NCBI RefSeq assembly: GCF_902167145.1
Contig: NC_050100.1
Span: 186,427,439-186,491,438 of the forward strand
DNA length: 64,000 bases
Direction of reading: 5' to 3'
From: Zea mays
Taxonomy: Eukaryota > Streptophyta > Magnoliopsida > Poales > Poaceae
The notes below the pieces were generated by a model, which was not told where the DNA came from, did not search any database, and saw only the letters and a program-made list of their open reading frames with translations. The position numbers and the translations under genes were made by a program. Below are positions 34,799-44,925 of the stretch, piece by piece (position 1 is the first letter of the stretch; every line of letters starts with the position of its first letter).

Positions 34799-35439
34799 GA
34801 TTGCGCAGAAGGGGGAGAAGTTAGGAGGAAGAGGAAAGCAAGTGATCAAGAGCAAGTGAAGAAAACAGTCGAGGGAAGCTGACTATTTAAAGAGGCCGAG
34901 GGGTGATCGTCCACTTCCTACCCTGCTCACCGAACAGTCGCAGGAATTCAATAAGCAATTCAAACCGCCTGAAAATGAGTCACGCATCTGGCGCCGTTTC
35001 GCGTAACACAACACCGGTTGGATTCAAGTCAACTGCTCAGGCAAATGATTACATCCCTCTGTCATATCAAGTTACTACTTCAGGACAACGCGATAAACAC
35101 CTTTCGCAGGGCAGACACCCTTTGGGCTACACCCATTGGGTGTATCGCCTGGATTCTTCAAGATTTTCTAAAGTGGAAATACCTGCAAAATATACGCACT
35201 GAATATACCGCGACAAAAAGGGAAGATCGGCTAAAATGGGAGGAAGTCCAAATGCGGTTACCAAAGCACAAGTCCAATCAGCAGAAGCATTAAAGTACGG
35301 GGTTGAGTGGTGTCCAGCCAAGGGTTCTCTGTTTTAGCCAGCTAGATTTCCAACTCGTCACCGATCAAATTGATTCCGGACCTAACAAGATATGGACAGA
35401 TGTCATCGCCAGGTTAATCGGAAAAATCATTTTGAAAGC

Positions 35440-35765
35440 GGCACAAGATGAAGACCTTTGAGTTGATTATTTCAAAATCAACTCAAAGCTTGGGGGGCTA
35501 CACCCATTTGGTGCACATTCGGTGCACCCAACAGATTCACAATACCCTGAAGCTAAGTGCTGATCTCAAAAGCACAAAAATGAAGATCTCTGAGTTGATT
35601 ATTTCAAAATCAACTCAATGCTCGGGGGATACACCCATTGGGTGCACCTTTGGTGCACCCAACAGATTCACAATACCCTGAAGCCAAGTGTTGGTTTCAA
35701 AAGTATAAAGCTGAAGACCTTTGAATGGATTATTTCTAAATCCACTCAAAGCTCGGGGGCTACTT
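35440..35765 (+). repeat. Tripled PPT-proximal blocks of the second Tat element
   Basis: Three copies of GAAGA-CTTGAGTTGATTATTTC-AAATCAACTCAAAGCTCGGGGG-TACACCC, near 35450, 35583 and 35712. Each has an internal inverted repeat (TTGATTATTTCAAAATCAA) and a purine tract. Two carry ATTGGGTGCAC-TTTGGTGCACCCAA, another short inverted repeat. Confidence 0.85.
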
Positions 35766-36083
35766 GTATATAAGTGCTGGTTTCAGAAGCATGTGCGCAG
35801 GGAGTGCCCTACGGTCGTGTATATAAGGCCTAGGGGGAACCCCATCATTTTCATCCCATTAGTACCTCTCCGTTCAGGAGACGCCACTTGTAAACACACC
35901 TACAAAGCCACCCTAGGAAGTAGGGTATTACGCCTCTCAAAGCGGCCCGAACCTACAGAAAATCGCCTGACTCTCTTCCTCGTGCCCACGGCACGAACCA
36001 TCGAGTTACAATCTATGAAATCGTCCTACCCAAAAGCACCACGAGGGTACCCCAGGTGTGCGATCTGACACTAGACATCGACA
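35766..36083 (+). repeat. LTR remnant of the second Tat element
   Basis: Aligns with 17180-17491: TATA box GTATATAAGGCC at about 35820, then CACCCTAGGAAGTAGGGTATTA, ending ACATCGACA. The first 300 bp or so of the LTR, including the TGTGGGGGACA start, are missing by deletion. Confidence 0.78.
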
Positions 36084-36678
36084 CCTGGGGCCGGACGGTC
36101 AGCAATAGCACAGAGGTCTTCTTCTCCGCGAAGAATCCTAGAACTCGCCCCAGAAGAGATCCTGTCGAGGGGGAGAGTTCCAAAGGGTTACTCCGGGTCC
36201 ATCATCATTTGGCTTTGCCCTTCCTCCTCGTTTTTCTTTGAGATTGGCAATCTTATACACTTTTTTTACTTTGCTCCACACAGATGAAGGCAAGCTTGTC
36301 TTCGCTCTAATGATTTTTTCCATCTTTCATAATACAATTAACCACCATGTTAACTAATCGATTACGAAAAATTGGATCAGATTTTTCGTTTCTTTTTTCC
36401 GCAGTACCTCGACGTGACATGAGCGTGAAAGAGCTTCAAGAATCTGTTTTCTTTTTATAAGGGCTAAAAACGATCACTCGATGCTCCTCTAATTGGCGTA
36501 GAGCCGAGTAGAGATTGTTGTGGAAGACTAAACTAGATCTAATCCTAAGGCTAAATTACTCCTCCTAGGAATTGGAAGAACAAAAAGGTAAAACTGATAA
36601 ATAGATTTGATTTGATCGATTATGGGGGTTCAATCAACCATAGCCCTTCATCCATATAAAGGGGGAGGTCTGGATCCG
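36084..36678. other. Unresolved non-coding stretch, LTR-like
   Basis: There is no convincing ORF. A plus-strand TATA-like CCATATAAAGGGGGAGG occurs at about 36653, and a purine tract GTCGAGGGGGAGAG at about 36166. Either could belong to an LTR or leader of a further gypsy element. I could not place it. Confidence 0.4.
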
Positions 36679-39466
36679 CTATAAGTCATTTCCCGAGCTA
36701 ATCCCGCGAGAAACTCGGTACCCTAACTGATTTTGCACATGCGCGGATCGTCTGTGCCACCACCGTGGACCATCCGCGAGGACGTTTTGTGTGCTCAATA
36801 TATGCCCCTGCCTTTTGGTAGAGGTTGACGAACCAAAAGCATATGAACTAAGCCCGGTGCAAGTCATCGGCTTTTCCAATCCAATATGGTGATCATTCAA
36901 TAGAGCCCCAATGCATAAAGGCCGTTTAGGATTGCATCTTTCTTGGTCGTGACCATTTGAACAATGGATCAAAAGGAATAGAATGGAGGTGCCCCAGCCT
37001 GAATAGACAAAGGGAGTACGCATGTACCATGGGTTCATCGTCGTACCATTCCATATTTGAACAGGACAACACATCGACGATGTGTAGGTGGGTAGAAAGC
37101 ATCCAAGCATGACAAGACGAATAGGCGATGCTTGTTGCATCGTCTTTCGGGTCGTTTTACTTAGTCGTTTTGTTTTAGTGGGTGACTGGGGCTTCTTTGT
37201 TGGCCAATCGCGTAGAATGGCCTTCTTGCCAGCATATTTGGCTAGCAATTGATCGAAAGTAGGGCTAGCTTTTACTAACCGACCATGTGTGTCATGTTGG
37301 CTTTGCCCTTGCGTCTATTTCCTTGCTTTGTGTGGAGGCTGATGCTTATGGCCATGGGTGGACTGTCTGGCTGAGTCAGCCGGACCGTCCGCATGAGCAT
37401 CGGATCGTCCGCACGAAGGTGTTGGATAGTCTGCGATGCTCGAGTCAAGGAGTTTTGCTCGACTGCTTGGTTGAGCCTGCCCTCGGTGCCCCCGGACTTG
37501 TTAGTCTTTTTGTCCGGAGTTTTCCGAGCAATCCCTTCTTGTGATATATTTGACATGCAAAGATCACCAATGATGGTGTTTTCATATTCTCCTTTATCGG
37601 CTACTTCGGGCCGAACCAAGACCCTTTTGCATGTGGGTTCTATTGTATTGACAGGAAATGGTTGTGTGTCCATTTGCATCTCCTGAAAAGCCAACCGGCC
37701 CTCATTATGGCCGATTGTATCTGTTAATGAAAAACGTTACAATCATTGGTGGCATGGGAAAAAGAATTATGCCACTTACAATAAGCACGTCTCTATAATT
37801 CCTCCATAGGAGGAATAATATGAGTTAATTTAATGTTGCCATTTATTAGTAACTCGTTACATATTTTGTCACATTTGGCAACATTAAAAGTAAACTTAAC
37901 TTCTTCTTGCCAATTCTTTCGAATCGACTGTAAAGCATAACATGCAGACGGTTTAATCTGTGCTGGCCAAACAAGTTTGGCGGCATATACATCTGTGGAT
38001 TCATCATCTAAATTATCGCACCCCACTAGATGCAGCTTATGGCTAGCCGATTTTGATGCTTCTTTACTTCGGCTTTCATAGGTCAAAGCCCGCTGGTGCA
38101 AGTGTACTAACAAAAAGAATTGGGTGCCATCTAATTTCTCTTTTAAGTAAGGTCGCAACCCACTGAAGGCCAGGCCTGTTAGTTGTTTTTTCGCGGCATG
38201 GATCTGAAAGCATCAGTTTCTAGTGTCCCAGAACCTCCGGATATAGTCATTAACCGATTCTTCAAGCCTCTATCGGATTGAAGCTAAATCAGCTAATTCT
38301 AACTCATGTTCTCCTGAGAAGAAGTGTTCATGAAATTTCTGCTCTAATTCTTCCCAAGAGTTAATACAGTTAGGTGGCAGAGCTGCGTACCACGCGAATG
38401 CGGTATCGGTAAGGGACAACGAGAATAAACAAACACGGTAGGCTTCCCCATCAGCCAATTCTCGTGCTATGAATTGGCTTATATGTTCTTGCGTGCTTTT
38501 CCCACCTTCACCAGAAAATTTAGAGAAGTCTGGTATCCTAGTCCCCTATGGATACAACACGGTGTCGAATCAGTGGCTATAAGGCTTTCGATACAATTGC
38601 CCTGTACCTAACACACTAACACCGAATTTGTCCCTGAACATCCCGGCTACCTCGTCTCTGATCCTCTTCGCCATGTCTGGCGACCATCCATTAAGTTTGT
38701 GGGTGGAAAACTTAGGTTGCCTGACATCACTCTGTCGACTTTCCTCCCAGGGACTTCTGAGGTGCATGTTAGGTGTCCTATTAATGTCACCAGCTCTTGC
38801 CCTGTACCTCTCAGGATCTCTAGTGTCCGAACATTATTCAGCCATGTGTCCATGAGGTGGTATGGCATGATTATAATGTGTTGCTGGTGGGGCACCATAA
38901 TGTTGTTGCAATGAGTGTGGGGACTGTGTGTATTGTGCAGCTCTCGGTTCTGCATACGCATACCCGGACGGTCTGGCGTAAAGGGTCGAATGGTCCGCAA
39001 CTAGGCCGAATGGTCCGAAGGTATATCCGGACTATCCAACCGTATATGGTGCTGCCTAGGTAGTCTCGTACCTGGACCATCCGTCGTAAAGGGTTGGACG
39101 GTCCACGATTAGGCTAAATGGTCCAGGGCTATATTCGGACGGTTCAGTCATATATGGCGCGACTTGGGCGGTCTGCGTGTGGACTCGTGTAGAGTCAGAC
39201 GGTTTGGCGTAATACGCCGGCCGGTTCATGCCATATCCGGATGGTCCGGCGTAAGATATCGGATGGTCCGCGACATATCCGGATGGTCCGGTCTAAGGTA
39301 CCGGACGGTCCGCGACATATCCAGACGGTCCGGCATAAGGTATAGGATGGTCCGCGACATATCCGATCGATCCAGCTAATGTACCAGATGGTCCGCTACA
39401 GGGACAAATTGTCTGGGGTTGTACCCGAATGATCCGGCCATACATGCATGCGTGTTCTCCCGACAT
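36679..39466 (-). pseudogene. gag: Gypsy-type gag with Sirevirus start, several stops
   Basis: The frame opens MSGEHA at 39466, as in the Sirevirus gag, and switches at once to a repeat-rich Gly/Pro/Tyr region (GPSGYVADHP units). It then enters a gypsy gag: IPDFSKFSG, FAWYAALPP (about 38395) and FHEHFFSGEHELELADLAS (38325-38275). At 38158-37793 the part LRPYLKEKLDGTQFF continues, with a zinc-knuckle-like block CKWHNSFSHATNDC near 37760. From 39466 to about 37800 it is one frame broken only by single stop codons (for example at about 39286, 38830 and 38275). The fragment 36679-37248 is probably its C-terminal tail in a shifted frame. No protease or RT is present. Confidence 0.72.
38960..39440 (-). 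repeat. Coding tandem repeats built on CGGACGGTCCG-type palindromes
   Basis: Units such as CCGGATGGTCCGCGACATAT recur through 39230-39400 at about 42-48 bp, with looser copies back to 38960. On the minus strand they code for GPSGYVADHP-type repeats. The same CGGACGGTCC word fills the LTRs of the Sirevirus at 42886-52057. Confidence 0.8.
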
Positions 39467-39498
39467 CACATCGAGTTGTTAGACTCTAATGAAGCACT

Positions 39499-39513
39499 AG
39501 ATTCTGATACCAA
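39499..39513 (-). promoter_or_regulatory. Primer-binding site (initiator tRNA-Met type)
   Basis: The minus strand reads TTGGTATCAGAATCTAG right after the LTR. TGGTATCAGA is complementary to the 3' end of plant initiator tRNA-Met. The complete Sirevirus has TTGGTATCAAAGCCCGG at the same place. Confidence 0.8.
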
Positions 39514-39514
39514 T

Positions 39515-40772
39515 TGAAAGTCGCCTAGAAGGGGGAGGGTGAATAGGCGAAACCTGTAAATTACAAACTTTGAACACACACTATGCCTGGGGTTAGTGTT
39601 AGAAATAATTCGGAGTGCGGAAGATAGTTCTCCTTGTTAGGAGTTGCTCAATTAATGTGGATGACCTTGGGAACAAACTCAAATCAATATGAGCAAGGAA
39701 ACTTTTAGAGAGAGAAAAGAAGGGGAAACAAATCAAGTGGAGATCAACATAAATGAACACAGTGATTTGTTTACCAAGGTTTGGTTCTAAAAAACCTAGT
39801 CCCCGTTGAGGAGGCCACAAAGGTTGGATCTATTCCAACCCTTCCCTCTCTCAATCGGTCACATAGACCGGTCGGGTGCTTCTCCTTAATCACTTGGGCC
39901 ACTAAGACCCCGCAAGGATCACCACACACTTAGGTGTCTATTGCTAGCTTTAAAAAGCACTTAGAAGAATTAGAATGGGAAGGAGAAAGCAATCCATGTA
40001 ACAAGAGCAACAAAAGAAACACAAAACACCCTCTCTCAAGTCACTAAGTAATTGAGTTGATTTTGAGGCTTGGAGAGGATTTGATCTTTTGGATGTGTCT
40101 TGGAGTGAATGCTTTTGCTCTTGTATTGGATGTGGAGTTCAAAAAACTTGGATGGCTTGAATGGTGGTGGTTGGGGGGTATTTATAGCCCCAACCACTAT
40201 TCTAGCGTTGTTGTCGATGGCACACCGGACAGTCCGGTGGAGCACCGAACATGACACTGTTCATTGTTCGGTGCGTGCCATGTCAGCAGACCGTTGGGGT
40301 TTGGAGCGGTTGACCGTTGAAGTTCTTTGTCCTCTTGCGGCACCGGACTGTCCGATGGCACACCGAACAGTCCGGTGCATTCTGACTTCACAGCTCTGTC
40401 TTCTGACTTCTGCACAGTGCACTTTTAACAGTTCACCGCAGTCAACCGTTGGGCGTAGTTGACCGTTGCTCCGTTGGCTCACTAGACAGTCCGGTAAATT
40501 ATAGCGGAGTGACTCTAGGAAAAACCCGAGAGCAGCCTGTTCGTGGGGTGTTCGGCCTAGGCACCGGACAGTTTCCGGTGCGCCACTGGCAGTGCCAATG
40601 CTTATATTTGCTCCAAACTTTGTAGAGTTCCCAACTTATTTTCTTTGTCGGTTCATGTTGAACTTTATGCATCTGATATAAATGACAACTAGGCAAATTA
40701 GTTAGTCCACGTGGTTTGTGCGTCAACCACCAAAATCGATTATAGGAAATGATTAAACCCATTTCCCTTTCA
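39515..40772 (-). repeat. 5' LTR of the chimeric element
   Basis: 1258 bp from TGAAAGTCGCCTAG to TTTCCCTTTCA. On the minus strand there is a TATA box (CTATAAATACCCC, about 40175-40187) and palindromic CACCGGACTGTCCG blocks upstream (40220-40380). It aligns along its length with the solo LTR at 42787-53184. The bases to the right (cttgc) would be the target-site duplication; no partner is visible. Confidence 0.85.
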
Positions 40773-42786
40773 CTTGCTTTGGTGGGGGTCTTGTGACCCA
40801 GCTTGCTGACCAAATCGCGACAGGAGGTGCCGGCGAGGAATGCACCGATGACGTCGGAGTCGGTGATATTGGGGAGCTCGATGCATTGCTTGGAAAATCG
40901 GTAGATGTACTCCCGCAGATTCTCGTCCTGCTTCTATCGACAGCTCTGAAGGTCCTAAGAATTCTTGGGGTGCATGTATGTGCCCTAGAAATTCCTCCCA
41001 AAATCCCTGACTAGGTCTTCCCAGTCATCGATTTGGGTAGGTGGGAGGTGCTCAAGCCATGCTCGAGCAGAGTTGGACAGAAAGAGCGGTAGGTTGCGAA
41101 TGATGAAGTTGTCATCACTCGTCCCTCCGAGCTGACAGACCAGATGATAGTCATCGAACCATAGCTCTGGTTTGGTTTCCCTTGAGTACTTGGTGATAGT
41201 AGTCGGGCTGAGAACCGGGCCAAGAACGGTGCCCTGCGGATGGCTCGACAGAAGACTTATGGACCTAAGGGCTCGGGCAAGGGGCTTCGATCGTCCCCAC
41301 TATCGTACCGACCACCCCGAAGTGGATGGTAGCCATGCGTGATATGTCGTCGGTCATCGTGGTGCTACCTACCAAAGAAGTCGTGAACACCATGGCTCTG
41401 GCTGTTGTTGAGGAAGCGGTCTTAGACCGCGAGGGCTTTCTCCTTCATGGGCTCGGGATGAACCGAGGCTTCCCTCTCTTAGCGGGAGGGCCTCGCACGT
41501 TCTTTTGAGGCGGGCTCCCGAAGTTGAGATGCGCACTCCAGGAGTCCCCTAATTTCACCATGGATTCGGCGTCCCTCGGTGGTGGATCATTCTGGCATTG
41601 TTCGGAGCAGAATTGCTACCGCAACAAGGTTTTGGATAGCCCTGTGAAAGGCCAGAAGGGCTTCAACCTCGACATCTTCCATGATGCGACGATGGACATC
41701 GCGTGCCTTGGCGCGTGCTCCCTCGTCAGGGGCTCTTCTTGCTGCTTCCCACTCGAGAACTTGTCGAAGCTGTTGTAGCCGTTTCTGCTCTTCACCGAGC
41801 TTGGTGTGCAGCTCGTGGAGCTGCTCGAGGTGGGCCATGTGACGTGGGGGTCTGAGTCGCACTCTTCTCCCTTGGCTTCCCAGCGTGCGGGGGCGGTTCT
41901 GGGGAATTGTCCTCCTGATGCATGTCGAGATAGTTCCCTTCGTCATGCTCCTCGTGCCCCGCATGAAAAGCACTCTCGAGTTAGGTTGTAACCCTCCTCA
42001 TCAGAGTTGTAGTCGTTGGCGCCATCGGAGAGGAGGTCATCGCATGCGAATAGGAACTGCAACATGGCCTTAGGATCACGAAGCCCAGAGAAGTCCATGT
42101 CATCTTCCACCTCGAAATCTAGGCACACCGAGGGGACGGGGAGATCAACATACATGCTGGTGAAGGCGCTTGTGTCGAAGCTCGCTTGAAAGGGGATAGG
42201 GTTGAACACCGATGGTTCTCCCCTATCAAATGATGGAGCCGACACATTCAGGTTTGGCGAAGCTGGCACCTCCCAACCCACAGGTGGGGGAGTCAACAAA
42301 GCTAGTGTGACTCGACCCATGGCATGGGGAGCCAGTGGAGCCGGCGCCCCATGCTATAGGGGGAGGAGCCAGTAGAGTCGGTGCTAGGGCGACCCATGTT
42401 GACGCCGATGCTCTAGGTGTGAGGCTAACGCTCGTCAGGTCCCTCACAAGGGAATTTGCATTGTTGGCCAGCCTGGGAGCGTCGACTGGGCGTGGGGCGC
42501 TGCCCACGATGCGGTTGCGTTTATTCCATCTCCGTCTCCTGTGACAAGGAGGACGGGGGCAGAAGTCTGGTTGTTCCTCAGCATGAGCTGGGTGTTTAGG
42601 TGGGAGGAGCACCATGTCGTACTCGATGCCAAGCGACATGAACTCAAGGCTCCTGAACCAAATTATCATGTCAAGCCGCAAAGGGTGCTGGGGGTTGGCC
42701 TTCCAGAGCCTTGATGGAAACGTGGTGTCTACACGCAGCGAGCCCCTACCTGGCACGCCAACTCTCGATGTTTTGACCTGAGGATC
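40773..42786 (-). pseudogene. gag: Tat-lineage gag and leader, broken
   Basis: From 42780 leftward there is a leader with GTTGGCGTGCCAGGTAGGGG, typical of Tat-lineage elements just after the primer-binding site. Pro/Arg-rich and coiled gag N-terminal parts follow (LEQLHELHTKLGEEQKRLQ, about 41880), then the gag core: TKPELWFDDYHLVCQLGG near 41165, ARAWLEHLPPTQIDDWEDL near 41060, LREYIYRFSKQCIELP near 40915 and LVSKLGHKTPTKA at 40773. Stops and frame changes separate the blocks. The chimeric element interrupts it on the left and the solo LTR on the right (42786/53185). Confidence 0.78.
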
Positions 42787-42885
42787 TGAAAGTCGCCAAG
42801 GGGGGTGAATAGGCGAAACCTGAAATTTATAAACTTTAAACACCTAGGGTTAGCGTTAGAATTAAATTGGAGTATGGAAGATAGT

Positions 42886-44118
42886 TGAAAGTCGTCTAGA
42901 GGGGGTGAATAGGGCGAAACTGAAATTTACAAAGTTAATCACAACTACAAGTCGGGTTAGCGTTAGAAATATAATCGAGTCCGCGAGAGAGGATGCAAAA
43001 CAAATCGCAAGTGAATAAAGAGTGTGACACGCGGATTTGTTTTACCGAGGTTCGGTTCTCGCAAACCTACTCCCCGTTGAGGTGGTCACAAAGACCGGGT
43101 CTCTTTCAACCCTTTCCCTCTCTCAAACGGTCCCTCGGACCGAGTGAGCTTCTTCTTCTCAATCAAACGGGAACAAACTTCCCCGCAAGGACCACCACAC
43201 AATTGGTGTCTCTTGCCTTGGTTATAATTGAGTTGATCGCAAGAAAGATCGAAAGAAAGCACGATTGCAAAAGCCAAGCGACAAGAGCGGCAAATAACAC
43301 ATGGATCTTTCTCTCTTTCAAGTCACTAATCACTAATGATCACTTGTCTCAACTTTGGAACTTGGAGAGATTGGAGGCTTTGAATGTGTCTTGGAATGGA
43401 TTGCTAGCTCTTGTATTGAATGTTGAAAGTTGGAATGCTTGGGTGAAGTGAATGGAGGTGGTTGGGGTTGTATTTATAGCCACCAACCACTTCCTAGCCG
43501 TTGCTCCATTCTGCCGACCGCGGACGGTCCGCCCGCCTGGTCTGGACGGTCCGCCCCTGTAGATCAACGGCTGAAAACGCAACGGTCAGCAGTAACGGCT
43601 ATATCAACAGCTATATTGCATTTAATGCGTCGTCAGATGTCAGATAAAGCCAGTCGCGGACGGTCCGATCGTGCACCCCGGACGGTCCGCGAGGACGCTA
43701 TAATTCATTTTTCTGAACCCATCACCTTCGGGTTTTTCGGTTCCTCACCTACCGGACGGTCCGCGCCTGAGGCCGGACGGTCCGCGCAAGGTCTCGGACG
43801 GTCCTTGCTTTTCCTCCGAACGGTCCGTAGTGTAGACTTGTATTTTTGCATTGGTTCTGTCCGAGGGTCATCCTGGTGTTGCGGACGGTCCGCCGCAAGG
43901 GCCCGGACGGTCCACGCTTGGCCTGTTTTTCCAAAAAGCTTCTCCTGTCCGGAATAATCTACGGTATTCCGGACAGTCGATTTAGTATAGTTGTAGATGA
44001 ACCTTTGGCACCTGTAGAATATATGATCTAGAGCAAACTAGTTAGTCCAATTATTTGTGTTGGGCAATTCAACCACCAAAATCAATTAGGAACTAGGTGT
44101 AAGCCTAATTCCCTTTCA
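42886..44118 (-). repeat. 3' LTR of the complete Sirevirus
   Basis: 1233 bp, TGAAAGTCGTC to CCCTTTCA. U3 (43500-43980) is packed with CGGACGGTCCG words rather than the CACCGGACAGTCCGGTG words of the copy at 6449-7729. It differs from the 5' LTR mainly by indels within these repeats. Confidence 0.94.
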
Positions 44119-44925
44119 ATCTCCCCCTTTTTGGTGATTGATGCCAACACAAACCAGAGCAAATGTAGAAGTGCATAATTGAACTAGTTTGCATAATGTA
44201 AGTGCAAAGGTTACTTGGAATTGAGCCAATATAAATACTTATAAGATATGCATGGATTGTTTCTTTTATTTTTAACATTTTGGACCATGCTTGCACCACA
44301 TGTTTTGTTTTTGCAAATTCTTTTGTAAATTCTTTTCAAAGTCCTTTTGCAAATAGTCAAAGGTAAATGAATAAGATTTTGCGAAGCATTTTCAAGATTT
44401 GAAATTTTCTCCCCCTGTTTCAAATGCTTTTCCTTTGACTAAACAAAACTCCCCCTAAATAAAATCTTCCTCTTAGTGTTCAAGAGGGTTTTAAGATATC
44501 AGTTTTGAAAGTACTACTACCTCCCCTTTTGAACACAATAAGGTACCAATTTGAAATTTACCAATTGAAAATCCTTAGTTTTAAAATTAGGTGGTGGTGC
44601 GGTCCTTTTGCTTTGGGCTCATGCTCTCTCCCCCTTTGGCATAAATCGCCAAAAACGGAATCATTAGAGCCCTTTTGAACTACTTTTCTCCCCTTTGGCA
44701 AATAAAACATATGAGTGAAGATTATACCAAAGCTGGAGAGTTGCTCGGAGCGACGGTGAAGGATGAGTTATGGAGTGGAGTGGAAGCCTTTGTCTTCGCC
44801 GAAGACTCTAATTCCCTTTCAATACACCTATGACTTGGTTTGAAATTCACTTGAAAACACATTAGTCATAGCATATATAAAAAAGAGAGATGATCAAAGG
44901 TATATGAATGAGCTATGTGTGCAAA
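44119..44925 (-). repeat. Purine-tract spacer of the complete Sirevirus
   Basis: On the minus strand there are purine tracts at about 44130 (abutting the LTR), 44410, 44450, 44520, 44630 and 44690. It aligns with 5656-6448 of the partial copy, including the AAAAAGGGGGAGAT primer tract next to the LTR. Confidence 0.85.

Larger units (their letters stand above)
31562..36083 (+). mobile_element. Second Tat-lineage (Grande-related) element, 3' region
   Basis: Same order as 11400-17491 but diverged: broken antisense gene, small acidic antisense ORF, tripled PPT-proximal blocks, and the end of an LTR. The LTR lacks its first part. The following bases (cctgg, 36084-36088) may be the target-site duplication. 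It is a separate, older subfamily, because the antisense proteins match only patchily (VRPSPEDIE / MRPSPEDIE, NVVL-MLAGESSDSA). Confidence 0.8.
36084..40772 (-). mobile_element. Chimeric element: Sirevirus LTR and PBS with gypsy-type gag
   Basis: Read right to left: a 1258 bp Sirevirus-type LTR (39515-40772), a primer-binding site and leader like those of the complete Sirevirus, the Sirevirus gag start codon, then a gypsy-type gag in the same frame. There is no pol within reach. The left end is cut by the second Tat element, so the 3' half is unseen. It was inserted in a Tat gag at 40773. The chimera may be a real family or a one-off template switch. Confidence 0.68.

Noticed and set aside
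39510..40777. LTR 39515-40772 as a solo LTR
   Set aside because: Flanks ccaat and cttgc do not match, and a primer-binding site and gag start follow directly, so it is the 5' LTR of an element.
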